Shown one piece after another: positions 23,900 to 31,896 of a stretch of 62,926 bases of DNA. The stretch spans positions 1 to 62,926 of the forward strand of contig JAHZGF010000031.1 of assembly GCA_019420945.1 (NCBI GenBank), written 5' to 3'. Numbering within the stretch: position 1 is the first letter of the stretch; each line of letters starts with the position of its first letter. A program made the translations under genes and the position numbers. Under the pieces are notes generated by a model that was given only the letters and a program-made list of their open reading frames with translations, ran no database searches and was not told where the DNA came from. The stretch is from Clostridiales bacterium. GTDB taxonomy: Bacteria > Bacillota > Clostridia > Oscillospirales > Oscillospiraceae.

Positions 23900-26800
23900 C
23901 GGATATCCTGGTCCCTGTCGTGGCCGCCTGCGGATCTCTTCTTTTTGCCCACAAGGTGCATGGCGAGGAGCCTGCCGCCTGCCAGCAGCGCCAAAGCGGA
24001 AAGGCCAATCAAAACTGCGGGCATCCAGGGGCTGTCCCCAGTCTGAGGAACGGTTGGAACTTCCGGCACCAGCTTGTTGTGCATCGCCACGGTGACGGTT
24101 TCGCCAGCCTGGATTTCCACGGTCTGGTCATCCGGCAGGATATACTGTTCGGCATCCTCACCGGCCACCTCAGAAACGGTGTACTCGCCCACCCGGAGGG
24201 TGACGTTGATCTCACCGTTCTCATCGGTCTGGAACTCCTGCTCATAGGCGTTGCCCATGAAGTCGGTGCCGGTGATTTTGAAGGTGCGGCCTTCGATTTG
24301 GTCGTCATCGGCTGTCTTTACCACCTTCAGGGAGCCGGTCTGCGCATGGTTGAGGAAGCCCACGCCAGCTTCGGTTTCCACCCGCACGATGGCGCCGTTT
24401 TCCGTGATGGAGAAGGGATAGTACCCCTCGTCACGCTGGAAAAATTCAGGGGCTTCCTTCTCATGCAGGAAGTAATCTCCGTACTGCAAGTCCTTCAGCT
24501 GATAGACGCCGCCCTCGGACTCAGCCATTTCACCCGCCAGCTTGTCGATGTCAGGGTCGAACTCCCCGTTGTGGTCCACATCGGCATACACCTCGAAGAT
24601 GGCACCGGACAGCGTATTCTCCGGGAAGTCGGCGTCTACCTTGGTGGTTTCCACAGTACCCCGGATGATTTGGTTTTCCATGGTGATCTCAATGGTCTGC
24701 CCATCTTCGGTGATCTCCACGGGGAAGGTTTCCTCGCTCAGCACGAAGGCTTCCGGCGCTGCGATCTCACGAATGACCCAATTGCCAACGGGTACCCGGT
24801 CAAATTCAAAGTACCCGATGGGATTGCTCTCGGTCACCATGAGGGCGGTTTCTTCCGTGAACTCGGTTTCGTCAAAGCGGAACAGGCCAATCACGGCGCC
24901 GCCCAACTCGAATCCGTCCTGGTCCACCTTCCAGCCGAATACCTTGCCATACTTCAGTGTGTTTTCGATGGCTTCTCCGTCATTGACCTCCAGCTGCACG
25001 GTGGCGACGTCCTGCCCGGCGTACTCGAACACCACAGGGTATTTCTCGTCGCTCAACAGGTAGTGTTCATCCGTACCGATCTCCTTTACATACAGCGAGG
25101 CCCCGCAGGGGAGGTCGGTTTTGAAGGAGCCGTTCCCGTTTTCATCGATGCCGGTGGTCTCAATGAGGCCATCGGCGGGGATGGAACTGCCATCGGCGGC
25201 GACGATTTCCTCTGCGGCGAACAGGCCGAAGGTGATGTTTTTCCATTCCTCATTCATCCCGATGGAGAAGGTCTCATCCTGCTCCAGCAGCTTTTTGAGG
25301 CTGATCTCCACCTTCTGCCGTTCATTGACGAAGCCCACATCGGCAGTGGTGACAGACACCTCCTGGCCAGCGTAGGCGAGGGTGACTTCCTTCGGCTCGG
25401 AATCCAGCACCATACCTGCGGGCGCTGTCCGTTCAGAAACTTGGTAGCGGCCCAGGTACAAGGGCTCCGATGTGGCGGTCCCATCGCTACCAGTGGTCAG
25501 GGTAGCCACCAGTTCTCCCGCCTTTGCGTGAACGACGCCATCCGGGGTGACGATATCCTCCAGAGCGGTGATGTCGTAAACAGCGCCCGGCTGGCCCTGC
25601 ACCTCGTACTGCGGCTGGTAGAGGCCACCGGCTTCTGTCACATGGCTGAACACCTCGCCCTCCTTGTGGACGGTGATGGTGCCTTTCTGCACTGTGTTGT
25701 ACTTGGTCACGGTGACAACGTCCTGGGTGCCATCCACCACAAAGGGTACAGGCTCATCATCCAGAACATAACCCCAGGGACTCTGCTGTTCATACAACTC
25801 GTAATTTCCAAAGCCCAGGGCCTCCGGCAGCATGAGGGTTCCTGTGGAATCCGTCACGAAGGTGTCGATGTCCATGGGGCTGGGATAGTTGATGTGCTGC
25901 ACCACCCATTCGCCGGTATCTGCATTGCGGATCTTCACGGAGGTGCCGGCCAGCGGGATGATTTCGCCGGATTCGGCGTCCCTCTTTTCAAAGCGGATGA
26001 GGGAGGTAAAGGTGGGGTTGTTCAGGATGAAGTAATAGGTTTTGCCATGCTCGGAAATGAACGCGGAGAAATCCGGGACGAATTTTTGCCCCTCGGCGCC
26101 AGCGGTTTGATGCACCACATACAGGCCGTATGGGAGGGACTTCGATTGGGCGAAACCATAGGAATCTGTCAGCAGGATATCCCGTTCAGACTCTTTGGCG
26201 TTCTCGTAGCTGCCCGCACTGGCCAGATAGACCTGAAATTCTGCCCCGGCCTCCGGCTGCTCGATCTGCACCTCATTGCTGGTAACGGCCAGCGGCACAG
26301 CTTCTGCTTCCGCATCGGATGCATCAGGCTGGTCAACGTCGGCTGTCGGCTCGGAACTGTCGGCTGGTTCCTGTACAGCTTCCTCCGGCTGGCTGGAAGG
26401 CTCGGAGCCGTTTTCAGGAACAGCGCCATTTTCAGGTGTACTGGAAGCGGGAGTTTCCTCTGCGCTTTCAGTCTGCTGTTCTTCAGGGACAGTGGTTTCT
26501 TCCTCAGTGGGGGACTCCGTCTCAGGCGCCGGAGCGTCCTGTTCTGGAATGGCGGGCTGGTCGGTGTGCTTGGTAATGGCAATGGAGCCGAGCACCACAT
26601 CCTCCGTTGCAGTCATGGGGATGCTGTTGTGCTCCAGCGTGAAGTTCCCCGGCTCTGCGCCCACAGGATAGACGGTTTCATCCAGCAGGTACCCCTCGCT
26701 GGGCGAGATCTCACGAATGGAGTAATCCGGGCCGCAGGGGTACTCCTTGGTGGTGAATTTTCCCCCGCCCGAAGTGGTATAGGTGTCCAGCAGGGTTTCA

Positions 26801-28059
26801 CCTTTGAACATTCCGTACACCGCACCATCCAGGGAGGCGTCGCCTTGGGCTTCCCCGGTGACGGAATCCACCTTTTCCATGGTGACGGTGAACTTCTTCA
26901 GCACATTGGAAAAGCTGACGCTGGAGGTCTGGCCGGGGTAAATGGTCACCTGCTGGGAAGCGGGCTGGACGTATCGGTCCGGTGACCGCTCGGTGATGGT
27001 GTAAGTGCCGGCCTGGAGATTGTCCACCCCGATGGTACCATCAGGGCCTGTCACCACATCCCGTTCCACCCCATTGCCGGAGATGTGGAAGGGGATGCCG
27101 GAAACCTCTCCATCCTCGGAGGTCTTCACGATCTGCAGGGCGCCGGATTTGATTTCGAGGGAGAAGTAGCACTTCACCGGCTGGGCCTCGCCCTCCACAT
27201 CGAAGGTAACGACATTCTGATAGGTATCCCGCAGCCAGTATTTCGTGCCGCCAGTGACCACACCGGGGATGGAAGAGGGCAGGCTCTTTTCGGCGGTGAT
27301 GGTCCCGAATTCCGTCTCACTGGTGGAAACGTGCAGCCGGTTCCCGTCCACGGAAAAATCCACGCCAGGGCAGCTGAAGGTGAAATCACCCAGCACATGG
27401 TTCTCATCTACCAGCGTCGTTTCATTTTTCCCGGTGCTCTCATTGTACTGCAGGGCATGGGTATAGGCCCCAACCGCACCGGGGTCGTCTGTGGCAAAGG
27501 ACGGGACCGTGCGGTAGTTCATCACGTTTTCCCGCAGGGTATAGAAGATGGGCTTCGCTGCGGGGCTGTTGGCGGTGATCTCGTTTACGATCTGGCTCTC
27601 ATACCCTGTGCCGAGCTGGTTGTGGGCAATGAGCCAGATGAGGATTTGGGTGGCGATGTACTCATCGATGGCGCTGCCCCCGTACTTTGTGCCGGTTTCC
27701 ATGTTGTAGCCCAGGGTGAGGGTAGTATTGATCAGCGCCTTTTGTTCTTCTGTGAAAAAGGCGTAATCATCCGAGGACTCATAGCCGATGCCGCTATAAG
27801 CCCGTACTCCTAACTGGATGCAATAGGCGGTGCGGTATGTGTGTAAATCATTGATCCGCAGCTCGAAGAATTCCTCGGTTGTACGCCCGCCAAAAGGCGC
27901 AGGGAGGTTTTCGCTGAGAGAATAACGGCGGTCTTTGTATTCGATCATGGCGAGGTATCCGTCATAATCATTCTCGGCGGCAAGGGCGCTGCCAGGGAAG
28001 AGCCCAAAGCAGAGCAGCACCGCCATCATCAAGGACAGTACTCTTTTTAGATTTTTCAT
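23896..28059 (-). CDS. Large Cna-B/SpaA-type cell-surface adhesin
   Basis: A 1387-residue secreted protein. Signal peptide (residues 1-27, ending ALAAEN); a thioester-type region near the N-terminus (AYCIQLGVRAYSG and ATQILIWLIAHNQLG, candidate Cys-Gln cross-link); about eight Cna-B/prealbumin-like repeats; a Glu/Pro/Ser-rich linker (~residues 490-600); a C-terminal sorting signal VPQTGD, a hydrophobic helix and a KKKR tail. It would be anchored to the wall and stiffened by isopeptide bonds, mediating contact during mating or host adhesion. The ATG is behind AAAAGGAG. It shares ATGA with the sortase. Confidence 0.9.
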   Translation of the reverse strand: MKNLKRVLSLMMAVLLCFGLFPGSALAAENDYDGYLAMIEYKDRRYSLSENLPAPFGGRTTEEFFELRINDLHTYRTAYCIQLGVRAYSGIGYESSDDYAFFTEEQKALINTTLTLGYNMETGTKYGGSAIDEYIATQILIWLIAHNQLGTGYESQIVNEITANSPAAKPIFYTLRENVMNYRTVPSFATDDPGAVGAYTHALQYNESTGKNETTLVDENHVLGDFTFSCPGVDFSVDGNRLHVSTSETEFGTITAEKSLPSSIPGVVTGGTKYWLRDTYQNVVTFDVEGEAQPVKCYFSLEIKSGALQIVKTSEDGEVSGIPFHISGNGVERDVVTGPDGTIGVDNLQAGTYTITERSPDRYVQPASQQVTIYPGQTSSVSFSNVLKKFTVTMEKVDSVTGEAQGDASLDGAVYGMFKGETLLDTYTTSGGGKFTTKEYPCGPDYSIREISPSEGYLLDETVYPVGAEPGNFTLEHNSIPMTATEDVVLGSIAITKHTDQPAIPEQDAPAPETESPTEEETTVPEEQQTESAEETPASSTPENGAVPENGSEPSSQPEEAVQEPADSSEPTADVDQPDASDAEAEAVPLAVTSNEVQIEQPEAGAEFQVYLASAGSYENAKESERDILLTDSYGFAQSKSLPYGLYVVHQTAGAEGQKFVPDFSAFISEHGKTYYFILNNPTFTSLIRFEKRDAESGEIIPLAGTSVKIRNADTGEWVVQHINYPSPMDIDTFVTDSTGTLMLPEALGFGNYELYEQQSPWGYVLDDEPVPFVVDGTQDVVTVTKYNTVQKGTITVHKEGEVFSHVTEAGGLYQPQYEVQGQPGAVYDITALEDIVTPDGVVHAKAGELVATLTTGSDGTATSEPLYLGRYQVSERTAPAGMVLDSEPKEVTLAYAGQEVSVTTADVGFVNERQKVEISLKKLLEQDETFSIGMNEEWKNITFGLFAAEEIVAADGSSIPADGLIETTGIDENGNGSFKTDLPCGASLYVKEIGTDEHYLLSDEKYPVVFEYAGQDVATVQLEVNDGEAIENTLKYGKVFGWKVDQDGFELGGAVIGLFRFDETEFTEETALMVTESNPIGYFEFDRVPVGNWVIREIAAPEAFVLSEETFPVEITEDGQTIEITMENQIIRGTVETTKVDADFPENTLSGAIFEVYADVDHNGEFDPDIDKLAGEMAESEGGVYQLKDLQYGDYFLHEKEAPEFFQRDEGYYPFSITENGAIVRVETEAGVGFLNHAQTGSLKVVKTADDDQIEGRTFKITGTDFMGNAYEQEFQTDENGEINVTLRVGEYTVSEVAGEDAEQYILPDDQTVEIQAGETVTVAMHNKLVPEVPTVPQTGDSPWMPAVLIGLSALALLAGGRLLAMHLVGKKKRSAGGHDRDQDIR

Positions 28060-28087
28060 AACAGTCTCCTTTTAGGCAAAATAAAAA

Positions 28088-28130
28088 AGCCCCCGCAGAT
28101 TTGAGGAAAATCCTCAAACCCACGGGGGCT
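28088..28130 (-). terminator. Intra-operon hairpin with T tract
   Basis: A long stem AGCCCCCG...GATTTGAGGA / TCCTCAAACC...CGGGGGCT is followed on the minus strand by TTTTTTATTTTG. It lies between the GGCT-like gene and the Cna-B gene, just upstream of the latter's ribosome binding site. Confidence 0.75.
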
Positions 28131-28139
28131 AAAGCAGAA

Positions 28140-28656
28140 TTATCGTTCCTCGCCATTTTTCCGGCGGGGCTTTTTTCGGGGGATCACCTTGTGGTGCGTA
28201 TCCCGCTGGGTGCGCCAGACAGCGTCCAGCACAGACTCGATTTCGATCCCGTTCTGCCGGCACCCGTGAAGGATGCCGGACAGGTACGATTGAGAGGGCA
28301 GTGCGGGGGCGTCCTTGTAGGGGCTGTTCATGGTATAGGCCATGACTTCCCGCTTCAGGCCATCAGGGTCTACCACAGTGACAGGCTCCTTCCCGTACAG
28401 CCGGGGGAATCCCTCATAAAGGTCCAGGCTCTGCTCATCCCGTTCCGAAATGCGCCAGAGGACGCCATCCACAAAGCTGTCCGGCTCCGGCAGGATGGTG
28501 GCAACGCCATGCCCGCCGCCATTCATGCAGAAAGCAAGGCGGTATCCTTCCAGACGGACGGTATCCACCACCTGGGCGTCCGGGCAGCGGAAGGCCATTT
28601 GGTTCAGGTTCATGTTGGAGCCGTAGGCAAAGTAAAGTTTCCCTTTGGTTTTTCAT
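28140..28656 (-). CDS. Gamma-glutamylcyclotransferase (GGCT/AIG2-like), 5' frameshift
   Basis: The in-frame ATG at 28613 lies inside the substrate loop: upstream codons read KLYFAYGSNMN, the family's hallmark YGSN motif, so 28613 cannot be the native start. The expected ATG is at 28654-28656 behind GAGGTG, but an A run of five (28649-28653) puts it one base out of phase; with four As the frame would be open from ATG to the stop at 28140. The candidate catalytic Glu is in LDLYEGFP. Such enzymes cleave gamma-glutamyl amides. It follows the amidoligase gene. Broken, phase-variable or a sequencing error. Confidence 0.78.
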
Positions 28657-28661
28657 CACCT

Positions 28662-29621
28662 CTATCGTTCTTGGTTGCGTCGGTTCTGCAGGCTGGGGTA
28701 CTGGGATTTGTCATAGCGCCAGGCCCTGTCGCCGGGAAGGTTGGAGAGCAGGTGTTCCCGCACATTTTTGTACTCCGGTCCAATGAGGCCGAGTCGGAGC
28801 AAAAAGGTTCGGAAGGTGAAGGCGGGGTTCTCGCTGATCTCGGTTTTCCGTATCACCGTCCGCTTCTGATTGATGGCCTGGGCGGAGATGGCCAGCGCCA
28901 GCGTAATATTGGCGCGCACCTTGCCGGCATGGAGGGTGCTCTCAAAACAGCGCCACTCCAATGTGCCGCGATAGAACACCGAATGAAGGTTCAAAGCGTA
29001 GTACCGGGTCCAGTTGTAGTGCTCGTAGCTGCCATCGCCTCCCTCGTACCATTCCCGCTTGAGGCGGTCCATGGTGGTGTTGGTGGGCAGCCTGCGGATC
29101 TTCTCCAGCATGGGTTCACGCACCTTCTGGCACCAGCGTTCCACCCGGCGTTCGTCCACGTTGAGGGCTTTGAACAGGATATCCTCCTTGGAGTACATGA
29201 TGGACAGGGCATTTTTCAGGCTCTGCGGGGTATGCTTGGAGGCGTCCACATGGACGTGCATCCCGCAGGATGAATTGACCACAGCCCCCGCATGGCGGAG
29301 GGCCCGCACCACTTCCTGAAGCTTGCCCATCTCGCTGTATTCCAGCTTGGGAGAGTTCATCTCCACTTTGTAGGTGTCATCGCCTGTGGAAAGCTGCCTG
29401 CGCCCACTCCGATGGGTGGCGCGGATGCTGGCGTCAAAGACAAAGCGCCATGTTTTCCCCTCATTGTCGGTGACCTCCCATGGGTCGTAGGTGCGGGAGG
29501 AACGGGAATGGGTGGCGGTGGTGCCGGACAAGTCGGCCACCGCTTCCGCAGCCTGCTGGCGGGTCAGCCCCGTCATCTCGATCTCGCAGCCGAAGAATTG
29601 GTCTTTCAGGTCAATCGACAG
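28662..29621 (-). CDS. Amidoligase (amidoligase_2 family, glutamine-synthetase-like fold)
   Basis: About 319 residues. The N-terminal motif FFGCEIEMTG is the E-x-E metal/ATP site of the family; SSCGMHVHVDASKH (~118) and the YYALNLHSVFYRGTLEWRCFEST segment (~210-232) supply further conserved residues. It should make an amide bond between a carboxylate and an amine using ATP. The first ATG (29576) lies inside the E-x-E motif; upstream, GGGAGGTGA is followed after 6 bases (counted from GGAGG) by an in-frame CTG at 29621, the probable start. It overlaps the cytosine methyltransferase stop and precedes a GGCT-like gene. Confidence 0.85.
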   Translation of the reverse strand: MSIDLKDQFFGCEIEMTGLTRQQAAEAVADLSGTTATHSRSSRTYDPWEVTDNEGKTWRFVFDASIRATHRSGRRQLSTGDDTYKVEMNSPKLEYSEMGKLQEVVRALRHAGAVVNSSCGMHVHVDASKHTPQSLKNALSIMYSKEDILFKALNVDERRVERWCQKVREPMLEKIRRLPTNTTMDRLKREWYEGGDGSYEHYNWTRYYALNLHSVFYRGTLEWRCFESTLHAGKVRANITLALAISAQAINQKRTVIRKTEISENPAFTFRTFLLRLGLIGPEYKNVREHLLSNLPGDRAWRYDKSQYPSLQNRRNQER

Positions 29622-30759
29622 CGTTCACCTCCCGATGGGCGGCGGCCAGCCGCTTTCCGATGGCCGCCACCACATTGACGGTGACGCCGTTCCCAGCCTG
29701 CTTGTAGAGCTGGGCGTCGGATTGGAGCGGCAGGACAAGGTCGATGCGGTCATCCGTCCAGCCCTGGAGCCGCAGGCATTCCCGTGGCGTCAGGCGGCGG
29801 ATGCGGCATCCGTCCCACACACCGGAGGCTTCCCGCTTATGGTTGCGGATCCCGCCGTTCTGCTTGGCGGTGAGGCAGCGGGCATAGTCCGTCAGCTCCG
29901 GTTCCTCGTTCATATCCACACAGCAAAGGGTGCCTTGGCTGCTCCCGGTGGTGATGGTGTGGGCGATTTTCCTGCCCACCCTGCCGCGTCGGGTATTGAG
30001 GGTGGGATAGGCCAGATCCACACTGTCGCCGGGATATGCCATTTTATATCCCTTTTTCGTGTTTTCCTTGATGGGGACGCCTGTGCAGTACAGCCCGGTT
30101 TTCCCGCCCATCCCGCCTGCCTGGGAGGTCAGGGTGCAGCTTACCCCTTCTGTGGAGTAGATGCGCTCTCCCTGTGCGCCGGGGCGGATTTGCTTAAGAG
30201 GCGTTCCTGCTGTTTCGGTGAAAGGAAGTATTTTTCCTCTGCACTTTTCATCAAGATATCCGACAAGGTACACCCTCTTGCGGGATTGAGGGACGCCGAA
30301 ATCTTTGCTGTTAAGCACCTGCCATTCCACACCATACCCCAATCCATCCAGCGTATGGAGGATGGCCGCAAACGTCCGGCCTCCGTCATGGTTAAGCAGG
30401 CCGGGTACGTTTTCAAGCAGCAGATACGCAGGTCTTTTTGCCGCAGTCAGCCGGGCAATTTCAAAGAACAGCGTACCTCTTGGGTCGGCAAACCCTCCAC
30501 GGTGTCCAGCAATCGAAAAAGATTGGCAGGGAAATCCTCCGCACAGCAGGTCGAAGTCGGGCATTTCATCGGGGTCAGCTTCTCGGACGTCCTCACGGAA
30601 CCACTCTCCTTTCGTATCGAACAGCGCCCGGTAGCTTTGGTCGGCATATTTGTCGATCTCACAATGGCCTACGCAGACAAAATCTCCGGCCCGGCTGAGT
30701 CCCTCCCGGAACCCGCCGATGCCGGAAAACAGGTCAATATACGTTATGGCTTTGGGCAT
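29611..30759 (-). CDS. DNA cytosine-C5 methyltransferase
   Basis: A 382-residue enzyme with all core motifs in order: I DLFSGIGGFREGL, IV GGFPCQSFS (catalytic Cys), VI ENVPGL, VIII QSRKRVYLVG, the variable target-recognition region (~200-300) and X GNGVTVNV. The ATG at 30759 is behind AGGAG. No restriction partner is adjacent, so it is an orphan methylase likely to protect the element from host restriction or mark it. It overlaps the amidoligase gene by a few bases. Confidence 0.93.
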   Translation of the reverse strand: MPKAITYIDLFSGIGGFREGLSRAGDFVCVGHCEIDKYADQSYRALFDTKGEWFREDVREADPDEMPDFDLLCGGFPCQSFSIAGHRGGFADPRGTLFFEIARLTAAKRPAYLLLENVPGLLNHDGGRTFAAILHTLDGLGYGVEWQVLNSKDFGVPQSRKRVYLVGYLDEKCRGKILPFTETAGTPLKQIRPGAQGERIYSTEGVSCTLTSQAGGMGGKTGLYCTGVPIKENTKKGYKMAYPGDSVDLAYPTLNTRRGRVGRKIAHTITTGSSQGTLCCVDMNEEPELTDYARCLTAKQNGGIRNHKREASGVWDGCRIRRLTPRECLRLQGWTDDRIDLVLPLQSDAQLYKQAGNGVTVNVVAAIGKRLAAAHREVNAVD

Positions 30760-30850
30760 CACGCTCCTTTTTCATAAATTTGGTGAAACGCTGCTATACA
30801 ATCAACCGGCATCACCCCTTTCATGGTGCAGTGTCAAACGATAGGAAAAC

Positions 30851-30888
30851 AGCCCGCAGGGGTTGGGGTGAACCCAATCCTGCGGGCT
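30851..30888 (-). terminator. Intra-operon hairpin with T tract
   Basis: The stem AGCCCGCAGG / CCTGCGGGCT with an inner GGTTGGGGT/AACCCAAT arm is followed on the minus strand by GTTTTCC. It sits between the ribbon-helix-helix gene and the cytosine methyltransferase gene. Confidence 0.7.
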
Positions 30889-30901
30889 GCTGTTGTTCCT
30901 C

Positions 30902-31465
30902 TCATGCGTAGATTTCTTCTTCGGCTTCCGTAGTTTCGGCGGCATCCTCGGCCTCAGCCGCTTCGCTCTCAGCTTCTTCCTCGTCCTCATCCGCCGCTTC
31001 CTGTCCGTCCTCCTGTGGGGCGCTCCAGGCGGCGTATTCGCTGGGGAGGTCTGTGCTGGTGTCATCCTCGTCCTCGCTGGTTTCCCCGCCCTGGGCGGCG
31101 GCCCAGGCGCTTTCTTCCTGTTCCTCCCGCCCGGCGGCCTCAGCGGCCTCGAACTCTTCCTCCGCTTCCTCCAGCGCCTGCTCGATAAGCCCGATGATGA
31201 ACTCCTTTTGTGTCAGGCGGCGGTGGTGGACTTTTTCAAAGCGTTCCAGGTATTCCTTGACCCGCTGGAACAATTCCTCGCTCACCTGAAATGCCAGTGT
31301 TCTGCCTTTTGCCATGATTTTGCCAGCCCCTTTCTCATAATGCTCTTGGATGATTATTTCAATAAACTTGCTCATGGTGCTCTCCGTTTCCCGGATCTCC
31401 TCGCTGATCCTGTTGTGCAGTTCCAGCGGGATTTTACAGGTCACGCCCTTGGTTTCCACGTCCAT
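30902..31465 (-). CDS. Tandem ribbon-helix-helix DNA-binding protein with acidic tail
   Basis: A 187-residue protein with two consecutive ribbon-helix-helix-like units (VTCKIPLELHNRISEEIRE...MSKFIEIII and RTLAFQVSEELFQRVKEYLE...TQKEFIIGLIEQAL), then a ~85-residue strongly acidic Glu/Ala/Asp tail. The ATG at 31465 is behind AAGGAG. Two fused RHH units could bind DNA as an intramolecular dimer, making it a candidate regulator of the transfer operon or an accessory to ParMR. The acidic tail may mimic DNA or bind polymerase; that is inference. Confidence 0.75.
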   Translation of the reverse strand: MDVETKGVTCKIPLELHNRISEEIRETESTMSKFIEIIIQEHYEKGAGKIMAKGRTLAFQVSEELFQRVKEYLERFEKVHHRRLTQKEFIIGLIEQALEEAEEEFEAAEAAGREEQEESAWAAAQGGETSEDEDDTSTDLPSEYAAWSAPQEDGQEAADEDEEEAESEAAEAEDAAETTEAEEEIYA

Positions 31466-31620
31466 CGCTCCTTTGCTTGGTTCTTCCCCTTTCGGGCAAC
31501 ACAAGCATATCCGAAGAGCGAAGAGAAAGCTATTACCAAGACCAACAACCTTTCAGCCAAAGCAGGGGCAACAAACGTCACAAGCAATAACGGCTATGTT
31601 GGGGGCTGCTTTGGGGGATT

Positions 31621-31896
31621 TTACTCATCATCCATGAGGGTGTTGAGGAAGCCGAGCATCTCCGGTGGGATGGTTTCCTCCGGCTGCTGTACTGGCTGGG
31701 AAGGGACAGCCTGAAGTTCTTCCCGCAGGATGCGGCGCAGGGTGGACTCCAAGGCGTCCTGCCTGGCGCTGTCCAGAATCGCTTTCACCAGAAAGGCGCT
31801 TTTTTGGCCATCCGGCACAGCCTGCAGCAGAGCCCATGCCCGGCGGTGGTCCTCATTCTGGAGGTTTGGGCGGAACATAAAAAGGGGCCTGCTCAT
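31621..31896 (-). CDS. ParR-like centromere-binding protein
   Basis: A 91-residue protein starting with ATG overlapping the ParM stop (ATGA). The N-terminus (SRPLFMFRPNLQNEDHRRAWALLQ) fits a RHH-type ParR; the helical remainder (TLRRILREEL) and the short acidic C-terminus could bind ParM filaments. Pairing with ParM supports an ICE segregation system for the excised circular form. Assignment is by context more than by clear motifs. The 155 bases between it and the next gene hold no recognisable feature. Confidence 0.7.
   Translation of the reverse strand: MSRPLFMFRPNLQNEDHRRAWALLQAVPDGQKSAFLVKAILDSARQDALESTLRRILREELQAVPSQPVQQPEETIPPEMLGFLNTLMDDE

Noticed and set aside
23920..26985. Long plus-strand open frame (1021 codons) opposite the Cna-B gene
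   Set aside because: Antisense shadow of the adhesin, whose signal peptide, repeats and sorting signal are unambiguous.
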